DNA of 64,000 nt. Origin: CAMTWZ01 sp041749075. Its GTDB lineage: Bacteria; Bacteroidota; Rhodothermia; Balneolales; HLUCCA01. Both the position numbers and the translations under genes were made by a program. Below the pieces are notes generated by a model. The model made no database searches. It was not told the origin of the DNA and saw only the letters and a program-made list of their open reading frames with translations. The stretch's first letter is position 1; every line of letters begins with the position of its first letter. Of this stretch, positions 54,369 to 62,822 are shown piece after piece. Where the stretch lies: the NCBI GenBank assembly GCA_041749075.1, contig JBGTBY010000035.1, forward strand, positions 124,001-188,000, given 5' to 3'.

Positions 54369-54782
54369 TCAATGAACATGACCCGGCACATCGCAGACAT
54401 GCGTGTGCCGGTTGTTCTTATAGATGCTCCAAGCCAGAATTCCAGCACCCAATGCCATGGTCAACATGCCCGGAATTCGCAACGCGACGTCCGACGTCGT
54501 GTGTTGATGAAACAAGAATTGGCTGGTCATCACCAATGCCAATCCGATTCCGAACTGAACGGCGAGTTTCACGTTCTTATGCTTCCACCACGTAGGCATG
54601 AACGCAGCCATGCTCAGTGGAACGACCGATAAAATCAATATCAGTTCCAACGTGTCGGAAAAGAACACCGACATTGATGGCAAGGCCAAAATAATGAATG
54701 GGGTGGCTAGGCAGTGGACCAGACAAACTGACGACAAAACCACACTGGAGCGTGAAAACAAGCTCCGAACAGAGTTACTCAT
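54369..54782 (-). CDS. MerC-domain membrane protein
   Basis: A 137-aa inner-membrane protein with four hydrophobic helices and the MerC-type Cys pair in SVCLVHCLATP near residues 20-25, which can bind soft metal ions such as mercury or zinc. The C-terminus is His-rich with another Cys (NRHTHVCDVPGHVH). MerC imports mercuric ion in mer operons, but no merA, merP or merR is here. Instead the gene overlaps, by 8 bp, a Fur-family regulator gene upstream, which suggests a role in zinc or another divalent metal. Confidence 0.85.
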   Translation of the reverse strand: MSNSVRSLFSRSSVVLSSVCLVHCLATPFIILALPSMSVFFSDTLELILILSVVPLSMAAFMPTWWKHKNVKLAVQFGIGLALVMTSQFLFHQHTTSDVALRIPGMLTMALGAGILAWSIYKNNRHTHVCDVPGHVH

Positions 54783-55206
54783 GGCAAGTGGGACAGTTTC
54801 CGTGCAATAAGATTTCCTGAGTTTTCACCTCGAAACCCGGATCGGGCAGCGGGATGGGAGCAGAAGCGTGAGGGATGGGAAAACAAAACACTTTGTCGCA
54901 CACATCACACACGAAATGGGCATGCGGTTGCGCATGATCATGTCCGGTTTGGTCCAACTCGGGCGATACCGCATACAACCAGTTGCGGTCTTCCGTCGGA
55001 ATCTTATGCAAGATCCCTTTCTCCGTGAACACATTCAGCGTTCGATAGAGCGTCACCTTGTCCAACGTGGCATCGGCAAGCGCCGTCGAGATGTCTTGAT
55101 GCGACATGGCAGCGGCCGATTGCAACAACTGATTCAGAACCTGAACCCGTACCGGGGTCACTTTCAAATCATGTTGGTGAAGGATGTCGGTGATGTTCGA
55201 TTCCAT
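54775..55206 (-). CDS. Fur-family metal-responsive transcriptional repressor (Zur-like)
   Basis: A 143-aa regulator. The N-terminal winged helix has KVTPVRVQVLNQLLQ and LDKVTLYRTLNVFTEKGIL, the DNA-reading helix of the family. The C-terminal domain has the His cluster GHDHAQPHAHFVCDVCDKVFC and a closing CPTC, the two CxxC pairs that hold structural zinc. The ATG at 55206 is preferred over one seven codons upstream because the latter would place the start inside the operator. Two overlapping palindromes at 55222-55250 lie just upstream, so it probably represses itself and the AtuA-family gene across the gap. Zn is my first guess for the effector; Fe, Mn or peroxide are possible. Confidence 0.92.
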   Translation of the reverse strand: MESNITDILHQHDLKVTPVRVQVLNQLLQSAAAMSHQDISTALADATLDKVTLYRTLNVFTEKGILHKIPTEDRNWLYAVSPELDQTGHDHAQPHAHFVCDVCDKVFCFPIPHASAPIPLPDPGFEVKTQEILLHGNCPTCHE

Positions 55207-55221
55207 CTTCAAATGTACGGC

Positions 55222-55250
55222 TTGCAAAACTCATTTGCAACTGAGTTGCA
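55222..55250. promoter_or_regulatory. Overlapping palindromic operators, probable Fur-family box
   Basis: Two perfect inverted repeats overlap here: TTGCAAA-ACTCA-TTTGCAA (55222-55240) and TGCAACT-G-AGTTGCA (55236-55250). The second is a 7-1-7 palindrome, the usual form of Fur-family boxes. They lie 16-44 bases upstream of the regulator start and 48-76 bases before the divergent gene at 55298, and could control both. Confidence 0.82.
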
Positions 55251-55297
55251 TTAAATGGGATTCGTCTGGACGGCAAAATCTACCGATATTCAAACAT

Positions 55298-56662
55298 ATG
55301 CGACAACAACCCATTCGAATCGCTTCCGGACAAGGTTTTTGGGGCGATCTTCCTATCGCTCCCATCCGTCAGGTAAAATCCGGCTCCATCGATTATCTGA
55401 TGATGGATTATCTGGCTGAAGTGACGATGTCGATTCTGCAGAAGCAGAAAACACGGAATCCGGAATATGGCTACGCACGTGATTTCGTGGATGTAATCGA
55501 GCAAATCCTTCCTGAAATCGCCGCAGGTGATGTCAAAGTCTTATCCAATGCCGGTGGTGTGAATCCGAAAGCCTGCGCCGCCGCAATCCAAGCCTTGGCC
55601 GCATCCCAAGGGTTTCACGGCATCAAGATCGCGGTTGTGGATGGGGATGATATTCTTGCACAAATGGATGACCTCATCGCCGGCGGACATCCCCTAAAAC
55701 ATATGGAAACAGGGGAGGCCGCGATCGGCAATAAAGACTCTTTTTTATCGGCGAATGTGTATTTCGGGGCGAAACCGATGGTCGAGGCGCTGGCTCAAGG
55801 CGCGCAGATTGTGGTGACGGGTCGGGTGACCGACACTGGACTTTGCTTGGCACCGCTCATCCACGAATTCGGATGGGAATATGATGATTGGGACAAGATG
55901 GCGGCTGGAACCGTGGCGGGCCACATCCTCGAATGCGGTGCGCAAAGCTCAGGTGGCAATCTCACCGATTGGTGGAGGGTTGCATCCTTCCGGAAAATCG
56001 GATTTCCTATCGCTGAAGTATCACCAAACGGGGACATGGTGATCACCAAACATCCGGATTTGGATGGATGGGTGCACAGCATGACCGTCAAAGAGCAATT
56101 GTTATATGAAATCGGAGACCCCGCATCCTACATCACTCCGGATTGTGTCGCTGATTTCACGTCCATCCATGTCGAAGACATCGGAAAGGATCGCGTAAAG
56201 GTGTCTGGAATCAAAGGAAGAGCGGCAACACCGTTCTATAAGGTATCGGCCAGTTTCTCGGATGGATTCAAGCTTACCGCATCCCTGACGTATGCCTGGC
56301 CGGATGCGGTGGAAAAAGCGCGTCTCGGAGCCCGCATCCTGGAAGAGAGGGCTCGGGATTTAGGCCTAAACATCGGTATCTTTCACCACGATTTGATCGG
56401 GTATCAAGCTTGCCACGAAGGCACCGGAGGAACAGTAGCGAGTGAACCAGACGAGGTTCAACTTCGCATCAGCGCTTCCGGTGAGTCGAAAACTGATTTG
56501 GATCGTTTTGGGATGGAAATCGCTCCGTTAATTCTGACCGGACCGGGGTCGGTCACAGGTTTTGCGGGTGGACGTCCTAAAGCGAGCGACATCGTTGCGT
56601 ATTGGCCTGCCTTACTCGATAAACTGGCGGTTTCACCGAACGTCACACTATATACAACTTAA
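55298..56662 (+). CDS. AtuA-family (DUF1446) protein
   Basis: A 454-aa protein of the acyclic terpene utilization AtuA family. Family features are the start IRIASGQGFWGDLPIAP, DYLMMDYLAEVTMSIL near 35, VLSNAGGVNPKACAAAI near 80, GADIV-like AQIVVTGRVTDTGL near 160 and GHILECGAQSSGGN near 215. The C-terminal segment with GPGSVTGFAGGRPKASDIV completes the family length. AtuA is needed for citronellol/geraniol use in Pseudomonas but its reaction is not known. Here no other atu gene is adjacent except a methylcrotonyl/geranyl-type carboxyltransferase at 48204. The ATG at 55298 is chosen as the first after the operator. Confidence 0.87.
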   Translation: MRQQPIRIASGQGFWGDLPIAPIRQVKSGSIDYLMMDYLAEVTMSILQKQKTRNPEYGYARDFVDVIEQILPEIAAGDVKVLSNAGGVNPKACAAAIQALAASQGFHGIKIAVVDGDDILAQMDDLIAGGHPLKHMETGEAAIGNKDSFLSANVYFGAKPMVEALAQGAQIVVTGRVTDTGLCLAPLIHEFGWEYDDWDKMAAGTVAGHILECGAQSSGGNLTDWWRVASFRKIGFPIAEVSPNGDMVITKHPDLDGWVHSMTVKEQLLYEIGDPASYITPDCVADFTSIHVEDIGKDRVKVSGIKGRAATPFYKVSASFSDGFKLTASLTYAWPDAVEKARLGARILEERARDLGLNIGIFHHDLIGYQACHEGTGGTVASEPDEVQLRISASGESKTDLDRFGMEIAPLILTGPGSVTGFAGGRPKASDIVAYWPALLDKLAVSPNVTLYTT

Positions 56663-56670
56663 TATTAGAC

Positions 56671-57711
56671 ATGATCATCGCAGTTATCGGAGCCGGAATC
56701 GCCGGACTCACAGCAGGCAATTTGCTTGCCAAAGCCGGACACAATGTCACCGTATTTGAAAAAAGCAATGGATTCGGCGGTCGTTTGGCTACCCGGTATG
56801 CTGGAGATGCAAATCAAATCAAGCTCGACCACGGCTCACCCTACATTTCAGCCGGTGGTGATGAATTCAATGAATGGATCGATTCCTTGGTGGCGAAAGG
56901 ACTTCTTGCAGAGTGGACAGACCGCTTGGCGTTTCATGACGGAAGCACCTTTTATCCAGAACATCCCGCACACGAACGCGGGGCCAAGTTCATCGCTCCG
57001 AACGGAATGAACAGCATCGGAAAAGGCATCAGCCGGTATGTGGATGTCGTTCGCAATCGGAAAGTCGGTGGAATCACCTTAATAGCCCCGGATCGGCACA
57101 AAAAGCGCTCATGGGTTGTCAATTTCGATGACAGCAATGTGTTTGAAGCGGATGCGGTCATCATCGCTACTACAGGTCCGCAAGCCCAGGGTATCGTTCA
57201 AACCGCACAGGACGAATGGGGGGTCAAATTCCTCATCCGCCAATTGAGTGATGTGTTTTATGAGCCGGCGTTCACGTTGATGGCCGGTTATGGCGGACGT
57301 GAACAGCCGGATTGGAAAGGCATTTCGTGTCAGCACGACAACATTTCCTTCATCTGCAATGAAAGCAGCAAGCGCCCCAATCAAGCCGAAACCGCACTCG
57401 TAGTGCAAAGCACCGCGGCCTTTGCGATGGAACATCAGGACGCCGAACCGGCCGACATCCAAGCGAAAATGATCGCGGCTTTGCCCGCACTAGCTGGGTC
57501 TTGGAGCGGGTTTCCTTTGTGGACTCAATCGCACTTATGGCGTTTCGCCCATTGCGTCGCACCGGTTCAAGGCATGTCGTTCTTGGAACTGGAGCAATCT
57601 GAGGCCAATCTGGCTGTGGTTGGCGACTACATCGGCGGAACGTCCATGGAGACCGCTTATTTATCTGGCAAACGACTTGCTGAGCACTGGATCGATAAAT
57701 TAGCCAAGTAG
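56671..57711 (+). CDS. FAD-dependent amine oxidase-like protein (renalase family)
   Basis: A 346-aa flavoprotein. The N-terminal Rossmann motif is AVIGAGIAGLTAGNLLAKAG (residues 4-23) with VTVFEKSNGFGGRLATR, the GG-R motif of amine oxidases. The C-terminus VVGDYIGGTSMETAYLSGKRLAEHW is the usual second FAD site. Bacterial renalases oxidise wrongly reduced forms of NAD(P)H, which fits a single-copy housekeeping gene; other amine substrates are possible. It starts 8 bp after the AtuA-family stop and shares one base with the start of the ABC transporter gene. Confidence 0.88.
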   Translation: MIIAVIGAGIAGLTAGNLLAKAGHNVTVFEKSNGFGGRLATRYAGDANQIKLDHGSPYISAGGDEFNEWIDSLVAKGLLAEWTDRLAFHDGSTFYPEHPAHERGAKFIAPNGMNSIGKGISRYVDVVRNRKVGGITLIAPDRHKKRSWVVNFDDSNVFEADAVIIATTGPQAQGIVQTAQDEWGVKFLIRQLSDVFYEPAFTLMAGYGGREQPDWKGISCQHDNISFICNESSKRPNQAETALVVQSTAAFAMEHQDAEPADIQAKMIAALPALAGSWSGFPLWTQSHLWRFAHCVAPVQGMSFLELEQSEANLAVVGDYIGGTSMETAYLSGKRLAEHWIDKLAK

Positions 57712-59507
57712 TGTTCGACCTGTTTCGCTTCAACCGTTTTTTCAAGAAATACACCTCCAGCTTGGTCGCAGGAGTGGTGTTTCTGACGGCTTCGAATGCG
57801 TTTCTGGTCTGGATTCCGATCCTCATCCGTCAAACGATGGACCGTGTGGAGGATTTGTCCGATACGACCGCCTATCAAGGATGGGGGACGTGGCAAATCC
57901 TGACCACGACGGAAGCCGGCGACATGCTGGCTTGGTTGTCGCTTTGGCTTGTTGTTGCAGCAGTCGGTTACGGGATCCTGCTATTTCTGACCCGGCAAAC
58001 CATCATTGTCAGTTCCCGTCGAATCGAATACGATTTGCGAAATGAGGTTTATGCCAAAATGCAGCAGCTCCCTCAGAGTTGGGTGAGTCGAAACAGCACA
58101 GGTGATATCTATGTTCGTATGTCGGAAGACATTGCGAGAGTGAGGGAGTATTTCGGTCCTGCATTCATGTACGGCGTGAACACCATCACCCGATCCGGAA
58201 TCATCATCACCATCATGTTCATGGTGAACGCCGAACTCACCTGGTGGGCCTTATTGCCACTGCCATTGCTGTCGGTTTTGGCGTATTGGATGAGCAAGTA
58301 CATCCACGACCGTTCCAATGAGATTCAGGAGCAGTACGCGGTATTGGCGGGTCGGGCGCAAGAAGCGTTCTCATCCATCCGCCTGATTAAAGCCTATGTG
58401 CGTGAGGAGTATGAGCAATCTCGTTTTGAGGCGGTCAGCGAATCCTATCGTAAAAAGAAACTGAGGCTGGATTTCGTCGAGTCGTTATTCCATCCCATGC
58501 TGAATCTTCTCATCGGAAGTTCGATCGTCTTCGTAGTCTGGAAAGGAGGGGAGTTGGTGATTTCGGGTGTGATGACAATCGGAAACATCGCTGAATTCAT
58601 CATCTACGTGACCTACCTCACCTGGCCCATTGCCGCGCTGGGTTATACCTTAAATCTGGTGCAACGCGCCGCCGCATCACAAAAGCGCATTCAGACCATG
58701 TTGGATGTGGAGATTCCTGAAACGAATGGTTTAACAGCGGACGGTCCTCAAAACCTTGCTGGTGGTATCGAATTCCGAAATGTTTCCTTCCGTTATCCCG
58801 GTTCCGAATTCGATGCACTTCGGAATGTTTCGTTCAAGGTGAATCCGGGTGAGCATGTGGCGTTCGTTGGGCGTACTGGATCCGGAAAAACCACTCTATT
58901 GAATCTGATACCACGTTTATGGGAACCCACATCCGGAGAGATCCTAATCGACGGACATCCCATTTCCACTTTGCCGATGGAACAATTACGAGGCCTCATC
59001 GGCGTTGTACCGCAAGACGGGTTTTTGTTCTCCGACACCATCGGGGAGAACATCCGATTCGGTAAGGACGACGCAGATTTGAGAGACGTGGAAACAGCCG
59101 CAGAAAAAGCCCAAATCAGGGAAAACATTTTGGAATTTGAAAAGAAATTCGAGACCATACTCGGAGAGCGGGGTGTTACATTGTCTGGAGGACAAAAACA
59201 ACGAACCACGATTGCCAGAGCCATTATCCGCAATCCGACCATTTTAATACTAGACGACGCGCTGAGCGCGGTCGATACCAAAACAGAGGATGCCATCATT
59301 CGGCACCTGCATTCGAAGACGGAGAAACGAACCATACTGAACATCAGCCACCGCATATCCAGCATCAAAAAAGCAGATCGGATTTATGTCTTACATGACG
59401 GAAATATCGTCGAATCCGGCACACATGCTGACCTTCTCAAAAATGATGGTTCTTATGCGTCGATGTACCACAAGCAATTAATCGAACAAGAACTCGCTCA
59501 AATCTAA
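57711..59507 (+). CDS. ABC exporter half-transporter, degenerate-site subunit
   Basis: A 598-aa fused membrane/ATPase protein. The GTG start overlaps the upstream TAG by one base. Six membrane helices lie in residues about 15-310 and the ATPase domain after about 345. Walker A is GRTGSGKTTLL, the signature is the canonical LSGGQKQR, and Walker B is ILILDDALSAVD: Asp takes the place of the catalytic Glu. The H-loop NISHRISS is kept. In heterodimeric exporters such as TM287/TM288, one subunit has just this Glu-to-Asp change. The likely partner is the ABC gene at 61053, on the other side of the RNase Z gene. The substrate (drug, lipid or peptide) is unknown. Confidence 0.92.
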   Translation: MFDLFRFNRFFKKYTSSLVAGVVFLTASNAFLVWIPILIRQTMDRVEDLSDTTAYQGWGTWQILTTTEAGDMLAWLSLWLVVAAVGYGILLFLTRQTIIVSSRRIEYDLRNEVYAKMQQLPQSWVSRNSTGDIYVRMSEDIARVREYFGPAFMYGVNTITRSGIIITIMFMVNAELTWWALLPLPLLSVLAYWMSKYIHDRSNEIQEQYAVLAGRAQEAFSSIRLIKAYVREEYEQSRFEAVSESYRKKKLRLDFVESLFHPMLNLLIGSSIVFVVWKGGELVISGVMTIGNIAEFIIYVTYLTWPIAALGYTLNLVQRAAASQKRIQTMLDVEIPETNGLTADGPQNLAGGIEFRNVSFRYPGSEFDALRNVSFKVNPGEHVAFVGRTGSGKTTLLNLIPRLWEPTSGEILIDGHPISTLPMEQLRGLIGVVPQDGFLFSDTIGENIRFGKDDADLRDVETAAEKAQIRENILEFEKKFETILGERGVTLSGGQKQRTTIARAIIRNPTILILDDALSAVDTKTEDAIIRHLHSKTEKRTILNISHRISSIKKADRIYVLHDGNIVESGTHADLLKNDGSYASMYHKQLIEQELAQI

Positions 59508-59587
59508 TCCATCCATCATCACCGGGTGCTGCACTCTCGGATAGCGAGGCAGTCCGGATTTAATCAGATCCACATAGGAGAACACTC

Positions 59588-61072
59588 ATGATCATCATGC
59601 CATTAGGTGTAGGTTCAGCCACACCGACCGCCGACCGCCACCTCGCTTCCGTCGCCATGTGGCGCGAAGGCCGCGTCTTCCTCTTCGACTGCGGCGAAAA
59701 TTGCCAAATGAGAATGCTTCAAGCCGGCATGAAGCGCTCGAAAATCGATTACATTTTCATCACCCATTTGGATGGGGACCATTTCTTCGGTCTTCCCGGA
59801 CTCATCACCACCATGCAACTGCAGCGTCGTGAAAAAGTACTGCATATTGTGGCACCGGAAGGTATTCAGAAATTCCTCGACGCCACACTCGAAGCCGTGA
59901 ACTTGGAATTGTGCTTTGAGATCGTTTATCACGAAATCCCGCTCGGCACCGAACACATGGTGGTCGTTGAAGAAGCTGATTTCATAGTTGAAGTTCGCAA
60001 ACTCGAACATTCGACCTACTGCGTGGGTTATCGGTTCCAAGAAGTTGGAAAACCTGGCAAGGTTAACGCCGAATTGGCTACGGAGATGGGGATCACCGAA
60101 GATCAACATTTCAAGGATCTGAAAAATGGTGTGGATGTGACCCTTGAAGATGGTTCGGTTGTGAAAGCAGCCGATATCGTTGGTCAGCCGATCACCGGAA
60201 ACGTGTTCACATACATCACCGACACCCGCTTTTGTGAAAATGCGGTCAAGCTCGCCGAACGCGCGACGATTTTGTATCACGAGTCCACTTTCGGTCAGAA
60301 TCTGAAAGACAAAGCCGAAGAAACCGGTCATTCCACCGCTACAGAAGCGGCAATCGTGGCGAAAACCGCAAATGCGGAGCGCTTGGTGATCGGACATTTC
60401 TCGGCTCGATACACCAATCCGTTTGTGCTCTTAAAAGAAGCCAAAATGGTGTTTGAAGACACGTGGATCGCCACCGAACTTCGCCCGATCATGACCGATC
60501 CTGAGCAGGAGAGAGGCATTTTCCAACCTGTGCAACCGCAACGCGAATCCTTCCCACGTGAACAGCGCGGCGGATTTCAGCAACGTCGTCCGTACCCGAA
60601 CAATCGGGGTGGATTCCAACAACGTCGTCCTTATGGCGATAGCCCACAACGATCTTCTAATAACGATAGGGGATTTGATCGTCCACAGCGGCCCTATAAC
60701 AACGATCGCGGATTCGACCGCCCTCAGCGTCCATTCAATAATGATCGGGGATTTGATCGTCCGCAACCAAGGCCATTCAACAATGATCGCGGGTTCGATC
60801 GTCCGCAACCAAGGCCGTTCAACAATGATCGCGGGTTCGATCGTCCGCAACGTCCATACAACAACGATCGGCCGAGACCGGAAGGAGATCGCAACTATGA
60901 CCGTCCACAACCGCGACCGGTTCCTCGTCCTGCTCCACGTCCGTTTCAATCGGATCGCCGTGATCCACAAGGGCCGGATAACCGTCCACCGCGCCGCGAT
61001 TATCGCGATGCGCCGCAGGAAAACCGCCCGATAACCCCACGGAATCCGTTTGATGAGTTCGACAGATTCTAA
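59588..61072 (+). CDS. rnz: Ribonuclease Z with an Arg-rich repetitive C-terminal tail
   Basis: RNase Z removes 3' trailers from tRNA precursors. The first 305 or so residues are a normal-length core: GVGSATPTADRHLASVAM, FDCGENCQMRML, FITHLDGDHFFGLPGL, LEHSTYCVGYR, ITDTRFCENAV, YHESTF, HSTATEAAIVA and GHFSARY. In the zinc motif the second position is Asp62 (HLDGDH) where most relatives have His (HLHGDH). After residue 305 comes a tail of about 190 residues, rich in Arg, Asn, Gln, Pro and Phe: two RGGFQQRRPY units, five units of NNDRGFDRPQ, then a basic proline-rich end. Such tails are known on DEAD-box helicases and RNA-binding proteins, not usually on RNase Z. A clear AGGAG precedes the ATG. 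Confidence 0.9.
   Translation: MIIMPLGVGSATPTADRHLASVAMWREGRVFLFDCGENCQMRMLQAGMKRSKIDYIFITHLDGDHFFGLPGLITTMQLQRREKVLHIVAPEGIQKFLDATLEAVNLELCFEIVYHEIPLGTEHMVVVEEADFIVEVRKLEHSTYCVGYRFQEVGKPGKVNAELATEMGITEDQHFKDLKNGVDVTLEDGSVVKAADIVGQPITGNVFTYITDTRFCENAVKLAERATILYHESTFGQNLKDKAEETGHSTATEAAIVAKTANAERLVIGHFSARYTNPFVLLKEAKMVFEDTWIATELRPIMTDPEQERGIFQPVQPQRESFPREQRGGFQQRRPYPNNRGGFQQRRPYGDSPQRSSNNDRGFDRPQRPYNNDRGFDRPQRPFNNDRGFDRPQPRPFNNDRGFDRPQPRPFNNDRGFDRPQRPYNNDRPRPEGDRNYDRPQPRPVPRPAPRPFQSDRRDPQGPDNRPPRRDYRDAPQENRPITPRNPFDEFDRF
60659..60859 (+). repeat. Five tandem 39-42 bp repeats coding NNDRGFDRPQ units
   Basis: The RNase Z tail is coded by five near-identical units of 13 or 14 codons (NNDRGFDRPQ plus RPY, RPF or PRPF). 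Units three and four are almost identical at the DNA level, which points to recent duplication and makes copy-number change by slippage or recombination likely. All units keep the reading frame. Confidence 0.9.
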
Positions 61073-62822
61073 ACCGAAAGCCGTCGATTCAATCCTGATT
61101 CGGCGGCTTTCCGCGTTTTTACTGCCCTACAAAGGGTACATCCTTCTTGCGCTGGGCCTCACATTGGTCGTGGCGTGGCTAGGACCGCTTCGCCCATATA
61201 TCACCCAAATCGCCGTCGATGATTACATTGCCGTCGGTGATTATCAAGGATTGTGGCGGATCATCGGCCTGTTTGCCTTGGTGCTCGTCGGTGAATTCTT
61301 TCTCTTGGTGCTCACAACCTACCTGACTCGATGGATCGGTCAAGGAGCCCTGTTCAAACTCCGGACAACCGTGTTCCGCCACATCGCACATCTTCATGTG
61401 CAGTATTTCGACCGGAATCCGATCGGCCGCCTCATCACTCGCACAACAAGTGATATCGAGGTTCTGAGCGATCTGTTGTCGAACGGGGTCGTGAACATGA
61501 TCGGAGATCTGCTTCGCATCGTGTTCATCATGTATTTCATGTTCATGCTGAACTGGGAATTGGCGTTTGTCTCGTTGATCACAGTTCCAATACTGTTCTA
61601 TGCCACCATCCTGTTCAAACGGAAAGTTCGAGTATCCTTTCTGAAAGTGCGCGATCAGGTTGCTCGATTGAACTCATTTGTCCAAGAGCATATCAATGGG
61701 CTGAGCATTGTGCAACTGTTCGGTCAAGAAAAGCGGGAAGCGGCACGATTCGAACAGATCAATCAGGAGCATACGAAAGTCCATATCGAAACCATTTTTT
61801 ACTTCGCATTATTCTGGCCCGTCGTGGAAGTGCTCTCGAGCATAGCCATGACCCTCGTTATCTGGTATGGCGGAGCACGGGCCTTGTCGGATGCGGTCAC
61901 ATTCGGTGTTCTGTTGGCCTTCATTCAGTATGTCCGTCAATTCTTTCAGCCGATTCGAGACCTGTCGGACCAATTCAACACTCTTCAGAGTGCGTTGGCG
62001 TCGTCAGAGCGGATATTCAGTGTGCTGGATACAGAATCAAAAGTGAAAGAAAGCGAGACGCCCATCAACATACCGAGTGTGGATGGCCGCATCGAGTTTC
62101 AGAATGTGGATTTCCAGTATGTGGACAATGAGCCGGTTCTGAAAACCGTCTCCTTCACGGTGGAGCCCGGTACCATGGTCGCGATCGTAGGTGCGACTGG
62201 GGCTGGAAAGTCCACCATCATCAATCTGATCACACGGTTCTACGACATTCAATCCGGTTCCATCTTATTGGATGGCAATGATATAAAGAACTTCCGGTTA
62301 AAAGATCTGAGAGCTCAATTCGGCCTCGTTCTTCAGGATAATGCCTTGTTTTCGGGCAGCATTCTGGAAAACATCACCTTAGGTAACCCGGATATCTCGC
62401 GGGAAGCGGTGATGAACGCCTGTGCGAAAATCGAGGCCGACGATTTCATTCAGAGATTACCTGGCGGACTCGACTATGTGCTTCAGGAACGTGGCGGTTC
62501 GCTGTCTATGGGACAAAAACAGCTCATCTGTTTCTTGCGGGCGATGGTCTACGATCCGAAAATTCTCATATTGGATGAGGCCACATCCAGCATCGACTCC
62601 GAAACCGAGTCGCTTGTCACTCAGGCCTTCGAAACCTTGATGCGTGGTCGAACAGCGATTGTAATCGCACATCGCTTGTCCACCATCCAGCATGCCGATA
62701 AAATCATCGTGATGCACAAAGGGGAAATCCGTGAGGAGGGAACGCATGATGAGCTGATCCAAGTGACGGATGGGATCTATCGCAAATTGTATGAACTCCA
62801 ATACCGGGACCAAGTCGCATGA
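61053..62822 (+). CDS. ABC exporter half-transporter, canonical-Walker-B subunit
   Basis: A 589-aa fused membrane/ATPase protein. The ATG at 61053 (a TTG one codon earlier is less likely) lies 20 bp inside the RNase Z gene, so translation is coupled. Six membrane helices precede the ATPase domain from about residue 345. Walker A is GATGAGKSTII, Walker B KILILDEATSSIDS with the catalytic Glu, and the H-loop IAHRLST. The signature is LSMGQ where LSGGQ is standard. This is the complement of the protein at 57711, which has LSGGQ but an Asp in Walker B. Together they match the one-degenerate-site pattern of TM287/TM288-type heterodimers. Confidence 0.93.
   Translation: MSSTDSKPKAVDSILIRRLSAFLLPYKGYILLALGLTLVVAWLGPLRPYITQIAVDDYIAVGDYQGLWRIIGLFALVLVGEFFLLVLTTYLTRWIGQGALFKLRTTVFRHIAHLHVQYFDRNPIGRLITRTTSDIEVLSDLLSNGVVNMIGDLLRIVFIMYFMFMLNWELAFVSLITVPILFYATILFKRKVRVSFLKVRDQVARLNSFVQEHINGLSIVQLFGQEKREAARFEQINQEHTKVHIETIFYFALFWPVVEVLSSIAMTLVIWYGGARALSDAVTFGVLLAFIQYVRQFFQPIRDLSDQFNTLQSALASSERIFSVLDTESKVKESETPINIPSVDGRIEFQNVDFQYVDNEPVLKTVSFTVEPGTMVAIVGATGAGKSTIINLITRFYDIQSGSILLDGNDIKNFRLKDLRAQFGLVLQDNALFSGSILENITLGNPDISREAVMNACAKIEADDFIQRLPGGLDYVLQERGGSLSMGQKQLICFLRAMVYDPKILILDEATSSIDSETESLVTQAFETLMRGRTAIVIAHRLSTIQHADKIIVMHKGEIREEGTHDELIQVTDGIYRKLYELQYRDQVA

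Noticed and set aside
54369..54782. Mercury-resistance operon
   Set aside because: Only a MerC-like gene is present; there is no merA, merP, merT or merR, and the linked regulator is of the Fur family.
60659..60859. Tandem repeats as a CRISPR or non-coding satellite
   Set aside because: The units are multiples of three, stay in frame and continue the Arg-rich RNase Z tail.
60431..60970. 179-codon minus-strand frame opposite the RNase Z tail
   Set aside because: It exists only because the repeat units lack stops in this frame; it has no start context or recognisable domain.
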